Shown piece after piece: positions 35,034 through 44,184 of a DNA stretch of 64,000 nucleotides. Numbering within the stretch: position 1 is the first letter of the stretch; each line of letters opens with the position of its first letter. The position numbers and the translations under genes were made by a program. Source of the DNA: JADKAV01 sp963732355 (GTDB lineage Bacteria; Actinomycetota; Actinomycetes; S36-B12; UBA10799). The stretch lies in the NCBI GenBank assembly GCA_963732355.1, contig CAVSZD010000010.1, positions 434,001 to 498,000 on the forward strand. The letters are read 5' to 3'. The notes below the pieces were generated by a model. It was given only the letters and a program-made list of their open reading frames with translations, ran no database searches and was not told the origin of the DNA.

Positions 35034-35179
35034 ACGAGGCCGGGGCTGCGGGAGATCCCAGCCCAGCCGAGATTGAGCAAACCCTGCCAACCCGTGTCGA
35101 ACAGCGTCGGCGCGAGGAATTCGAGCGGTTGTGCAACTCTGGTTGGACGGTCTGCTGCGGCGGCGGTCGCGCATCTTGA
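35030..35179 (+). CDS. short frame of doubtful coding value
   Basis: A 49-residue frame (MNEAGAAGDPSPAEIEQTLP... EFERLCNSGW) overlapping the DUF1232 stop by ATGA. Composition is charged and Glu/Arg-rich, with three Cys near the end. The same bases in another frame (35094-35201) read NSVGARNSSGCATLVG and AAVAHLEDFLKQA, loosely like the end of an Hpt phosphotransfer domain. It may therefore be debris from the same kinase relic as the next feature. I would not annotate it with a function. Confidence 0.2.
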   Translation: MNEAGAAGDPSPAEIEQTLPTRVEQRRREEFERLCNSGWTVCCGGGRAS

Positions 35180-35204
35180 GGATTTCTTGAAACAGGCCTG
35201 AACC

Positions 35205-35449
35205 GCCCGCGGGAGCGTCATCTCAGGCATCGGGATCGCTCCAGAGATGCTGCCCACTCTTTTCGCGTCGTTTGTCCAAACTGCTGCCTCGACCTCACGG
35301 CCAACGTCCTGGCACAGACCAGGCAGGAGTTCATGTCGGCGGGTATGGACGACTTCGTGGCCACACCCGTGGCCAAGGCCGTGTTGGCGGCGGTGGTGGC
35401 CCGCTGGCTGCCCCAGGCCAGAGGGTCGGCCACTGCGCCCAGACGCTGA
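35205..35449 (+). pseudogene. relic of a hybrid histidine kinase (ATPase G-box and receiver end)
   Basis: No intact gene covers 35034-35470. In the frame from 35205 the bases read VISGIGIAPEMLPTLFASFVQTAAST, the G1-box region of a histidine-kinase ATPase (usually DTGIGIAPE...LF..F.Q.D.ST). From 35285, in another frame, they read LTANVLAQTRQEFMSAGMDDFVATP followed by VAKAVLAAVVARWLP. This is the C-terminal end of a receiver domain (LTANA...GMDD(F)..KP), with the Lys of DxxxKP lost. The two are joined by an apparent internal deletion and frame change near 35290. Neither piece could make a working protein. Confidence 0.62.
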
Positions 35450-35470
35450 TCTGCGCTATCGGAAGTCGGC

Positions 35471-36364
35471 TCAGGCGATGGTGGCTTTGAGGTAGTTGAA
35501 CATCGCCTGGCCGGATTCCTCGCTGTACTGGTGCAGCTGCGCAGGCGTCGCTGTGACTTGGTCTCCGTGAAGCCGATTCAGAAGGGTCGTGCAGATCATC
35601 GCGAACTTGGAGAAACCCCAGTGGTTGAGGTAGCCGGCCATCATGGCGCCCTCCATCTCGATGTTGCGCACCCCGTTGTCGTAGATCCATTCCAGCCAGG
35701 CCATCTTGGTCTCGGGGGTCTCCATGCAGACAGCGCCATCAAGACGGAACTGCTCGAGGAAGAACTCGTTGCCGGCCACGGTCTTGCCCGACACGACTTC
35801 GAGCCCCTCACGTTCGTTGACCGCGACGATCTCGTCAATGACGGCCTGCGGGTAGGTGCTGTCGAACCAGTACTCGCCCATGCCGCCGTTGAGAACGCGG
35901 TAGGGCTGAAGGTCGGCCATGACACCCTCTGTGGTCGCGACGATGCTGCCCCCTTCGAGGCCGACTCCGCCACTTGTGCCCACCCTGGCCCAGAAGATCT
36001 CATCGAGTGCGCTGAGGTCCCCAGCCTTGAGGAAGTAGACCATTCGCATGAGCTCCTGCAGGGCGATGCTCGCGCTGGGCATACCCATCCCGTGGGAGGC
36101 GAACAGGACGCCGTGGCAGTAGCGGGTGACGAACCGTTCCTCCTTGGGAAACGCGATGATCGGCGCCCCGTTGTGGATTGCGCTCCACGTCTGCGCGAAC
36201 TCATGGATCCGGTGACCGGAACCCGCTTTGATGACGGCCTTCACGTCACGCAGGCCGTCCAGGAGCGGGTCATCGCTGGCCACGCCGAAATGGTAGTAAG
36301 TGTCGACCTGTTCACCGGTCAGCACCGGATCCAGGAACGCGTGATTGATGTTCTCGGTCTTCAC
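35471..36364 (-). CDS. udp: uridine phosphorylase (UPP1-type)
   Basis: A 297-residue nucleoside phosphorylase. Motifs: FASHGMGMPSASIALQELMRM, the phosphate-binding FWARVGTSGGVGLEGGS, the ribose/base-binding NIEMEG, and TTLLNRLHGDQV. The pattern follows animal UPP1/UPP2 more closely than Escherichia coli Udp, which makes it unusual among actinobacterial genes I know. It reversibly cleaves uridine with phosphate to uracil and ribose-1-P. It follows the 2-oxoglutarate oxygenase gene on the same strand after 62 bases. GTG start at 36364 with GAGGGG about ten bases upstream. Confidence 0.9.
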   Translation of the reverse strand: MKTENINHAFLDPVLTGEQVDTYYHFGVASDDPLLDGLRDVKAVIKAGSGHRIHEFAQTWSAIHNGAPIIAFPKEERFVTRYCHGVLFASHGMGMPSASIALQELMRMVYFLKAGDLSALDEIFWARVGTSGGVGLEGGSIVATTEGVMADLQPYRVLNGGMGEYWFDSTYPQAVIDEIVAVNEREGLEVVSGKTVAGNEFFLEQFRLDGAVCMETPETKMAWLEWIYDNGVRNIEMEGAMMAGYLNHWGFSKFAMICTTLLNRLHGDQVTATPAQLHQYSEESGQAMFNYLKATIA

Positions 36365-36426
36365 CCGGCCGCCCCTCTCTGCGCCGTCGCCGCGATTCGA
36401 CCCTATGGCCGCGCTGGCCGGCGTGG

Positions 36427-37860
36427 CTAGGCGATGAACTCCGTGGTGATGACCCGCCCGTTGCGGGAACCGTCAGCCGCCGTGTGATCAGCGACTACAA
36501 AGGTCCGCTGCAGCCATCGATCGGTGCCATCGAAACGCGGTTTGAACGGGGTACGCCCGTGCACGGCGATGTCGTTGTCGACCACCAGCAGATCACCTGC
36601 CTTGAGCGTGACACCGGTAGCGTGCTCGCGCACGAGGCGGGCCAGTTCATCCAACGCTTCCTGGGCCACAGGGTCGATGCCGCTCATCAGGTCGGCATCG
36701 AGCCACAGCTTCGGGTTCTCGGGGTCACCGTAGAGCACCGGTCGCTGGACCGAACGCGCCTCGGAACGTCCGCCGGCGTACGACTCGTCGATGCCAGTGG
36801 TGAAGCGGGGCTGGAAGAGAACCGCGCGTGATCGAGGGGTCAGCGTGTCCAGGACAGCGGAGATGCTGCACAGGGTCGTGGCGGCCGCAGGATCGCCACG
36901 CAGGCACAGCAGAAGCAGGTAACGGGGGCGGTGGGGGTGGAAGGCGGCTTCGGTATGGAACTCGAGCATCGATTTGCTCGACGTCGAGACCTGACGATCC
37001 GCGTTGCGCTTGGTGGGGGAGATGTTCTGCACCACGTCGCCGCCGTGCTCAGGCAGGTAGCCCACAGGACGCCCGAGCAAGCGGCCCACGGTCAGCAGCG
37101 TGAACTCGGAGACCTGGTCGGGCTTGTCGGCCAGCAGTGGGTCCTCCGGGGTCGGCGGCAGATCTCCGAGAGGCATGTTCTCAAGCAGGAGGGCGCCGGA
37201 GGCCGGAGCGTCGTCGACGAAGTCCACGAGCGCTTCGAACACCGCCTCGGGAAGGGTTCGTCCGGCGTGCGCGACGGCGCGCAGGAAATCGGTGGAGTTG
37301 ATCTCCACCTCGGGGACAGCGGGGACGGTCCAACCCGAACCCTCGATGACGCTCACCGGCGGGTGTTCCACCTGCGGTCCTGGCCGGGTCAAGGCCGAGA
37401 GCACGGATGCCACCAGGTCGGGATCGTGGCGGTCCAGAACCGTCTCGGTCCAGAAGACCGCTCCGTCGTCGGTGGCTGCGACATCCTCCCAGCGTCCGGC
37501 CAGAACCGCGACGCGCCCGACCTTACCGGCCACAGGGATCCCATCGGCGGTGGCCCAGACCTCGTCACATTCGATCCCGAAGGCACCGGCGAGCGGGAAG
37601 GCGAGTTCTCCGGCAGACACTTCGTGCACGGGGTCGGCTACCAGCGGGTCGTGCGACGGGCGGGCAGGCAGCCTGGTCGTGGGCACTCCGAGGGCATTGA
37701 GAGCCTGCGGGTTCGTGGAGCAGACGATCGCGTGGTCGCGCCGACCGATGGCCCCCAGCAGCTCAGCCGAAGGCACGTCGCGCAGGATGATGACCTCGGC
37801 GTCCTGGTCCGTGGCTGTGTGCAGCCCGAGGGGCTCGAAGATCTGGGAAAGAACGCTCAT
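36427..37860 (-). CDS. Fe(II)/2-oxoglutarate oxygenase (clavaminate-synthase-like) with extra N-terminal domain
   Basis: A 477-residue protein. From about residue 185 it is a TauD/clavaminate-synthase-like oxygenase: LLENMPLGDLPPTPEDP, the iron ligands H302-x-E304 in MLEFHTEAAFH, and the distal H434 in NDIAVHGRTPF. RWLQRTFV follows with the 2-oxoglutarate Arg. Residues 1-~180 form an additional domain I do not recognise (LRDVPSAELLGAIGRRDHAI, VAVLAGRWEDVA). ATG at 37860 has GGAGGT six bases upstream, a very good site. It appears to form a pair with the uridine phosphorylase. Substrate unknown. Confidence 0.82.
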   Translation of the reverse strand: MSVLSQIFEPLGLHTATDQDAEVIILRDVPSAELLGAIGRRDHAIVCSTNPQALNALGVPTTRLPARPSHDPLVADPVHEVSAGELAFPLAGAFGIECDEVWATADGIPVAGKVGRVAVLAGRWEDVAATDDGAVFWTETVLDRHDPDLVASVLSALTRPGPQVEHPPVSVIEGSGWTVPAVPEVEINSTDFLRAVAHAGRTLPEAVFEALVDFVDDAPASGALLLENMPLGDLPPTPEDPLLADKPDQVSEFTLLTVGRLLGRPVGYLPEHGGDVVQNISPTKRNADRQVSTSSKSMLEFHTEAAFHPHRPRYLLLLCLRGDPAAATTLCSISAVLDTLTPRSRAVLFQPRFTTGIDESYAGGRSEARSVQRPVLYGDPENPKLWLDADLMSGIDPVAQEALDELARLVREHATGVTLKAGDLLVVDNDIAVHGRTPFKPRFDGTDRWLQRTFVVADHTAADGSRNGRVITTEFIA

Positions 37861-38018
37861 GTAGACACCTCCATGTCGGCCGGGATCTCCGGCGGACGTC
37901 AACGGATCGGACGGGGTGTGTCCGCTCGCAAACCTCATTCTGCCTCACGGGCGTGCTTCGTTGTCGCTGATTCGGGTCTTCGGCGATCCGGCCACGTGGT
38001 CTGACCTACGCTTGGCAG

Positions 38019-39558
38019 GTGCAGAAGATGGTTCTGGTCGGGTGTGTCGTGGCTCTGGCGGCGTGCGGCGGGGGTGCTTCCACCGATCCGGCAGCACAGG
38101 CGGTTTCCACCTCGCCGCCAGCGCAGAGCGACCTCGTGGCCGGTGTTTACCAGCAGATGTCCGGTGGCCAGAGGGTGCGGCAGCTAATCATGCCCTCCAT
38201 AGACGACCTCGACCCCGCTAGCGCCCGAACGGTGGTGCGCCAGACCCGGCCGGGCGGGTTGATCATCATGGCGCCGGGGACGGCCAAGCAGTGGCGCGCA
38301 GTCGCGAAGGCGGCTCAGGACGAGGCCCGCCAACTCGGTCTGCCACCGTTGTTGATCGGTGCGGATCAGGAGAACGGCACCCTGGTGCGGCGTTTGAACA
38401 TGCCCGTCACCCTGCCGGGGGCGATGGTCCTGGGGGCGGCTGTGGCCGGTGACTCGCGGCGAGGTACCGAGGCATCCGCGGCCATGGGCGATCTGACCGG
38501 CCAGTGGCTGGCAGCCGCGGGTGTGAACATCGACTTCGCCCCTGTCGCGGATGTGAACGTGCGCCCCAGCAACCCGGTGATCGGGATCAGGTCGCCTGGC
38601 GCTTTCCCCGGGATCGTGGGACGCGCGGTGGCCGGGCAGGTGGAGGGTTTCGACCAAGCCGGCGTGCTCTCCACGGCCAAGCACTTCCCGGGTCATGGCG
38701 ACACTGCCACAGACAGCCATCTGGGGCTGGCCAAGGTCACACACTCCCGCAAGCAGATGGCCCGGATCGACCTCCCTCCGTTCCAGGACGCTGTTGATGC
38801 AGGCGTGCCGGCGATCATGGTTGCTCATGTGACAGTCCCGGCGTACGACAATCGTCCGGCCACGGTGTCCAAGAAGATCGTCACCGGGATCCTGCGCAAG
38901 CGGATGGGATTCGACGGTTTGGTCGTCAGTGATTCCTTGGGTATGGGGGCCGTTGCCAGCCGCCCCGAGTTGGCGGTAGAGGTCATCAAGGCCGGCGGGG
39001 ACGTTCTGCTCATGCCCAACGAGCCGACCAGGGCGGTGGCGCAGGTGCTGCAGGCTCAAGGCAACGGTTTGAGCCCGGCCAGGGTGCGCGATGCCGTGCT
39101 GCACGTTCTGGAGGCCAAGCAGCGCCTCGGCCTTCTCGAGGCGGCTCCCACATACCCGACGAAACCGATCGACGAAGACCACCCGCAAGATCGCCCGGGA
39201 GACCGCAGAGGCGGGGATCACCGTGCTGGGCACCTGCCAGTCGTTGGTCGGCAACGGCGCGACGGTGGTGGGCTCCGGTGCTGCAGCCGAAGGTGTGAGG
39301 CAGGGCCTTCGGGCCGCAGGTGTCGGACCGGGCCGGACCCGGGTCGTGGTGTCCTCGGGCTCGCCGGGGGGTGCAGACGTGTGGGTTGCCACCGGTTCGC
39401 CCTACGGCGCGCTGAATTCAGGGGCACGGCAGCGGGTTCTGACCTACGGAGATGTGGCCGCGTCAGGTTGGGCCGCGGGTCAAGCGATCGCTGGCGAGCT
39501 CGGCGAACTCGGCGGGCTGCCCGTCAAGGGACCTAAGCCCTGTTCCCGAGTCGGTTGA
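38019..39558 (+). pseudogene. nagZ: NagZ-like GH3 beta-N-acetylhexosaminidase lipoprotein, one frameshift
   Basis: Start GTG 38019 gives a lipoprotein signal (MVLVGCVVALAACGGG, lipobox LAAC). The GH3 barrel follows with the NagZ hallmark KHFPGHGDTATDSHLGL and the nucleophile region VVSDSLGMGAV. After about residue 388 the frame degenerates, while the +1 frame continues sensibly as KIARETAEAGITVLG to a stop at 39558. Removing one C from the CCC at 39182-39184 restores a 512-residue protein. The catalytic domain is upstream of the break, so a truncated enzyme might still work. Likely removes N-acetylglucosamine from cell-wall fragments outside the membrane. Confidence 0.83.
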
Positions 39559-39585
39559 GAGCGTTTCGGGTCCGCAGGACGTCGA

Positions 39586-40239
39586 TCAGTGCAGAAGGTC
39601 CGACAGGGCTTTCTCTTGCTCGTCGGTGGCCACGAAGAGCAGTTCGTCACCGACCTCAAGGGGATCGTCGTCGCTGGGCGGGATCACCCGGTCCTCACGC
39701 AAGATGGCGACCAACGCAGTGTCCGGGGGCCACACGACATCACCCACGGCCCGCCCGATCACGTTCGAGTCGTAAGGCAGTGTCATCTCGACGAGGTTCG
39801 TCTTGCTCTGCCGGAACGTCATCAGTCGGACCAGGTCGCCCACCGCCACTGCCTCTTCAACCAGGGCGCTCAGCAAGCGTGGTGTCGACACCGCCACATC
39901 CACGCCCCACATGCTGTCGAACAGCCATTCATTCTTGGGGTGGTTGACGCGGGCCACGACGCGTGGGACCCCGTATTCGGTCTTGGCCAGCAGTGAAACG
40001 ACGAGGTTGACCTTGTCGTCGCCGGTGGCGGCGACCACGACCTGGCATTGCTCCAGGCCCACCTGGTCGAGGGACGCCATCTCGCATGCGTCGGCCTTGA
40101 CTATCTGAGCGCCTTCGATCGTGGTGCCCGAGACGATATCGGTGTCACGGTCGATCAGGAGGACCTCGTGGCCGATACCGACCAGTTCGCGGGCGATTGA
40201 CTTGCCGACCTTCCCGGCCCCGGCAATTGCGACCTTCAT
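39586..40239 (-). CDS. TrkA-type K+ uptake regulatory protein (second of pair)
   Basis: A 217-residue RCK protein. NAD(H)-binding VAIAGAGKVGKSIARELVG is at the start and an acidic residue ends strand 2 (LLIDRDTD). A TrkA-C domain begins TLPYDSNVIGRAVGDVVWP. Such proteins gate K+ transport in response to NAD(H)/ATP or c-di-AMP. In mycobacteria the equivalent pair is CeoB/CeoC. The start overlaps the stop of the upstream trkA gene (ATGA). Confidence 0.92.
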   Translation of the reverse strand: MKVAIAGAGKVGKSIARELVGIGHEVLLIDRDTDIVSGTTIEGAQIVKADACEMASLDQVGLEQCQVVVAATGDDKVNLVVSLLAKTEYGVPRVVARVNHPKNEWLFDSMWGVDVAVSTPRLLSALVEEAVAVGDLVRLMTFRQSKTNLVEMTLPYDSNVIGRAVGDVVWPPDTALVAILREDRVIPPSDDDPLEVGDELLFVATDEQEKALSDLLH

Positions 40240-40901
40240 TCCGGCGTCACCGCCTTCCCTGCGCAGTGCTCATTGACCTGATCAACCGACTCCTTGGCCG
40301 TGAGCAGGACCGGGTCGTCGCCCTCCTGCAGAACGCTGTCGGCGGTGGGAACCACCACGCCACCCTCCCGGTAGATCATCGCCACACGCGAGGGGAGCGC
40401 GAAGGTCAGATCCTCGGCGCGATGGCCGTACCACGTGCGGTGCAGGTTCACCCGGTGCAGCACCGCCGCCCCTGTGTCGTCGATCCACATCTGCTCGGGA
40501 TCACCCGGGAGAAGTTGGCGCATGATCTGCTCGGAACTCCAAGCGACGGTTGCCACAGTCGGGATTCCCAAACGCGCGTAGATGGCGGCCCGACGCGGGT
40601 CGTAGATGCGAGCCACGACCCGCTCGACCATGAACTTCTCGCGCGCCACACGCGCGGCCACGATGTTGGAGTTGTCGCCGCTGCTCACTGCTGCGAAGGC
40701 CTGAGCCTGTTCGATGCCGGCGGCCAGCAAGGTGTCACGGTCGAAGCCGATGCCCTGGATGGTCGCCCCTTCGAACTTGGACCCCAACCGGCTGAACGAT
40801 GACTCGAGCCGGTCGATGACTGACACCGAATGACCCATCTCGTCCAGATTGCGCGCAAGCCGGGAACCCACTCGGCCGCATCCCATCACCACGAAGTGCA
40901 C
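40236..40901 (-). CDS. TrkA-type K+ uptake regulatory protein (first of pair)
   Basis: A 221-residue RCK protein. The Rossmann motif VVMGCGRVGSRLARNLDEMG and acidic strand end SVIDR are followed by a TrkA-C domain (LTFALPSRVAMIYREGGVVVP). Forms a hetero- or homo-oligomer with the next gene's product. GTG start at 40901. It is divergent from the APC permease gene with about 89 bases between the starts. The TrkH/TrkG-type channel partner is not in the window; the neighbouring permease is the best candidate partner by position. Confidence 0.92.
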   Translation of the reverse strand: MHFVVMGCGRVGSRLARNLDEMGHSVSVIDRLESSFSRLGSKFEGATIQGIGFDRDTLLAAGIEQAQAFAAVSSGDNSNIVAARVAREKFMVERVVARIYDPRRAAIYARLGIPTVATVAWSSEQIMRQLLPGDPEQMWIDDTGAAVLHRVNLHRTWYGHRAEDLTFALPSRVAMIYREGGVVVPTADSVLQEGDDPVLLTAKESVDQVNEHCAGKAVTPE

Positions 40902-40990
40902 GTCTCAACGCTACCGCCCGTGTTGCTCGGGGTGCAGAGTTAGTGCCGCCTTGCGCGCATGGGCGGTCGGCGGGGTCCTACGATCAAGTC

Positions 40991-42971
40991 GTGCTCTCAC
41001 CCAAGGAGATGTTGCTCGGCCGGGCCCAGCGCAGTGAGAACCTGCACGCCACCCTGCTGCCGAAACGCATCGCACTGCCCGTGTTCGCCTCTGATGCGCT
41101 GTCCTCGGTGTCGTATGCGACACAGGAGATCTTGCTGGTTCTGTCGCTGGGTGGTCTGGCATTCTTCGCCTACTCGCCCTGGGTGGCGCTCGGGGTGGTC
41201 GCGGTCATGCTGGTTGTGGTGGCCTCCTACCGGCAGAACGTGCAGGCCTATCCCAGCGGTGGCGGTGATTATGAAGTGGTCACCACCAACCTGGGACCGA
41301 ACTCGGGCCTCACTGTGGCCAGCGCCTTGCTCGTCGACTACATCCTCACCGTGGCCGTGTCGATGTCGGCGGCATCGGCCAACATCGCTTCGGCGATCCC
41401 ATGGTTCGGGGAGCACCTCGTGGCGCTGACCATCGGAATGATCGTGGTCGTCACACTGCTGAACCTGCGTGGCGTACGGGAGTCGGGGACCCTCTTCGCC
41501 ATCCCCACCTATGCGTTCATCTTCGGGATCTTCGCGATGATCGTGACCGCCGGTGTGCGGCTGGCTTCCGGAGATCAACTCCTGGCCGAGTCCGCCGGTT
41601 ACGAGATCAAACCGGAGGCGACCTTCACCGGCGCGGCACTGGTGTTCCTGCTGGCCCGCGCCTTCTCGTCCGGCTGTACCGCACTCACCGGCGTCGAGGC
41701 CATCTCAAACGGGGTACCGGCGTTCCGCAAACCCAAGTCAAAGAACGCGGCGACCACGTCTGGTGATGCTCGGCGTGCTCAGTGTGACCATGTTCATGTC
41801 GATCACGATTCTGGCGCTGGTCACCAAGGTGAAGGTCACGGAGTACAACGAGGACCTCATCGGACTGCCGGCCGGCCAGGATCAGAAGACGGTGATCGCC
41901 CAGATCGCTCAAGCGGTCTTCAGCAACTTCACGCCGATGTTCATCTTCGTGTCCACGGTGACGGCGCTGATCCTGGTACTGGCGGCGAACACCGCATTCA
42001 ACGGCTTCCCGGTTCTGGGTTCGATCCTGGCCCAGGACAACTACCTGCCCAGGCAGTTGCACAACCGCGGCGACCGGCTGGCCTTCAGCAACGGGATCGT
42101 CACGCTGGCGTTCATGGCGATCGTTCTCGTCTACATCTTCGACGCCAGTGTCACCGCGTTGATCCAGTTGTACATCGTCGGCGTTTTCATCAGTTTCACG
42201 CTCAGCCAGTTGGGCATGATCCGGCACTGGACCCGGCTGCTGCGAACCGAGGAGGATCCCAGCGTCCGCACTTCCTACCTGCGCAGGCGGGTGGTCAACG
42301 CGATCGGGTTCGTGATGACCGGCTCGGTTCTGGTCATCGTGCTGGCCACGAAGTTCACCCGCGGTGCCTGGATCGTGTGTATCGCGATCCCTGTCCTCTT
42401 CATCATCATGAAGGCGATCCAGAAGCACTACGAGCGGGTCGCCATCGAACTGACACCCGAGGACGACGAGCGCTTTCTGCTACCCGCCCGAGTCCACGCG
42501 GTGGTGCTGGTGGCGAAGCTCCACAAGCCCACACTGCGAGCTTTGTCGTACGCGCGCGCCACCCGGCCGTCCACCCTGGAAGCCCTCACCGTGGAAGTCT
42601 CGCCGGGCGACTCGCAGGCGATCATCGAGGAGTGGGACCGCCGCGACATCCCCGTGACCCTGAAGGTTCTCGAGAGTCCCTACCGGGAGATCACCAAGCC
42701 GGTTGTGGACTACGTCCGCAACATCCGGCGCAACAGCCCACGCGACCTCGTGACCGTCTACGTCCCCGAGTATGTCGTGGGTCACTGGTGGGAGCACCTG
42801 CTGCACAACCAAAGTGCGCTGCGCCTGAAATCGCGACTCCTGTTCACCCCAGGTGTCATGGTGGTCAGCGTTCCATGGCAGCTGGAGTCCAGCGATCGCG
42901 TGGTGGACAGAGCCGAGGCTGAGGCACCCGGCGCGCTGTACCGCGGTCTGCCCGTCCAGACCCGGGAGTAG
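40991..42971 (+). pseudogene. APC family permease (K+ transporter-like), one frameshift
   Basis: GTG 40991 opens LSPKEMLLGRAQRSENL, LPVFASDALSSVSYATQEILL and AYPSGGGDYEVVTTNLG, the standard start of the actinobacterial APC/KUP-like permease. At about 41750-41760 (FRKPKSKNAATT) the correct continuation, LVMLGVLSVTMFMSITILAL, is in the +1 frame. It then runs about 400 residues to 42971 with the soluble C-terminus. Removing one T from ACGTCTGG restores a 659-residue protein; the M. tuberculosis neighbour of CeoBC has a similar length. Likely imports K+ or amino acids. Confidence 0.85.
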
Positions 42972-42974
42972 GTC

Positions 42975-44132
42975 GTGGCCGAGGCCGTTCTGAAGTTGGG
43001 AGCGCCTGCCCACGGGGGCTTCTGCGTCGCCCGCTTGGACGGTCGTGTGGTCTTCACCCGCTACGGTCTGCCCGGTGAGACCGTCCAGGCGGTGGTGACC
43101 GACGGGCAGGCCGATGCCCGCTTCTGGCGGGCGGATGCGATCGAGGTGATCGACCACCCGAGCCCGGACCGGGTCGCCAGCCCATGCCCCTGGTTCGGAC
43201 CGGGGTTGTGTGGCGGCTGCTCCTGGCTGCATGCGACCCCCGAGACACAACTGCGGTTGAAGACCCAGGTCCTGGGCGAGACTCTGGCCCGACTGGGCGG
43301 GGTGGATTGGCCAGGACTAAAGGTCCGAGATCTGGGGGTGGACCAAGGCTGGCGCATTCGGCTGACCCTGCACGTTGACGAACATGGCCGGGCCGGCTTC
43401 CACGCGGCCCGGTCTAACGACGTGGTGCCAGTGGCCGACTGCCTGCAGGCCGATCCCCGACTGGGCTTGCCCGAGCTGCTGGCGCGTAACTGGCCGCCTG
43501 GCGCCACGGTACACATGAGTGTCAGCGATGCCGGTCGGGCTGTTGTCGTGACCGGCGCCGAAGGTCGGTCGGCCACCGGCCCGGCCGAACACCGGCACTC
43601 GGTGCTCGGCCGGGACTTCTTGTGCAGTGTGGATGGCTTCTGGCAGTCCCACCGGGACGCCGCCGCAACGCTGGCCACCTGTGTTGTGGACCTGGCGGGA
43701 TCCGGCCAACGGGTTGTCGATCTCTACGCCGGGGTGGGTGTTCTTGGGCTGAGCTTGCTGGACGCCGGTGCGGAACGGGTGCTGCTGGTGGAGGGTGACC
43801 GCAGGGCCGCCGAGTTCGCCGTCCGCAATGCTGACGACGACCCCCGAGTCCGGGTCGTGCGACAGGACGTCAAGGTGTGGGCCAGCCGAGGACCCAAGGG
43901 TGCGGACTGCGTTGTGCTCGATCCACCCCGAGCCGGGGCTGGCCGACAGGTGGTGGCGGGCATCGCTGCCACAGGGGCCCGGACAGTCGTGTACGTGTCG
44001 TGCGAACCGTCGACGCTGGCACGCGACCTCAAGTACTTCGACGCGCACGGCTTCACTCCCGATCATGTGCAGGGCTTCGACCTCTTCCCAGGCACTGCCC
44101 ATGTGGAAACGGTCGTCAGGTTGCGAGGCTAA
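42975..44132 (+). CDS. TRAM-domain class I SAM-dependent RNA methyltransferase (RlmD/TrmA-like)
   Basis: A 385-residue enzyme. N-terminal TRAM domain (GAPAHGGFCVARLDGRVVF), a Cys-rich site (CPWFGPGLCGGCSW) that may hold a [4Fe-4S] cluster, and SAM-binding VVDLYAGVGVLGLSLLDAG. Catalytic motif IV is VVLDPPRAGAG and the nucleophile Cys lies in VYVSCEPSTLARDLKYF. Probably makes 5-methyluridine in rRNA or tRNA. GTG start three bases after the permease stop, same operon. Followed by 290 bases without a gene. Confidence 0.88.
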   Translation: MAEAVLKLGAPAHGGFCVARLDGRVVFTRYGLPGETVQAVVTDGQADARFWRADAIEVIDHPSPDRVASPCPWFGPGLCGGCSWLHATPETQLRLKTQVLGETLARLGGVDWPGLKVRDLGVDQGWRIRLTLHVDEHGRAGFHAARSNDVVPVADCLQADPRLGLPELLARNWPPGATVHMSVSDAGRAVVVTGAEGRSATGPAEHRHSVLGRDFLCSVDGFWQSHRDAAATLATCVVDLAGSGQRVVDLYAGVGVLGLSLLDAGAERVLLVEGDRRAAEFAVRNADDDPRVRVVRQDVKVWASRGPKGADCVVLDPPRAGAGRQVVAGIAATGARTVVYVSCEPSTLARDLKYFDAHGFTPDHVQGFDLFPGTAHVETVVRLRG

Positions 44133-44184
44133 GGGCCAGCTGGGGCAGAACCCGACCGTTCGGTGAAGCGGGACCGGCCATTGT

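Noticed and set aside
35094..35201. Separate 35-residue gene ending AHLEDFLKQA
   Set aside because: It has no ribosome site and sits in decayed kinase-like DNA; read as debris.
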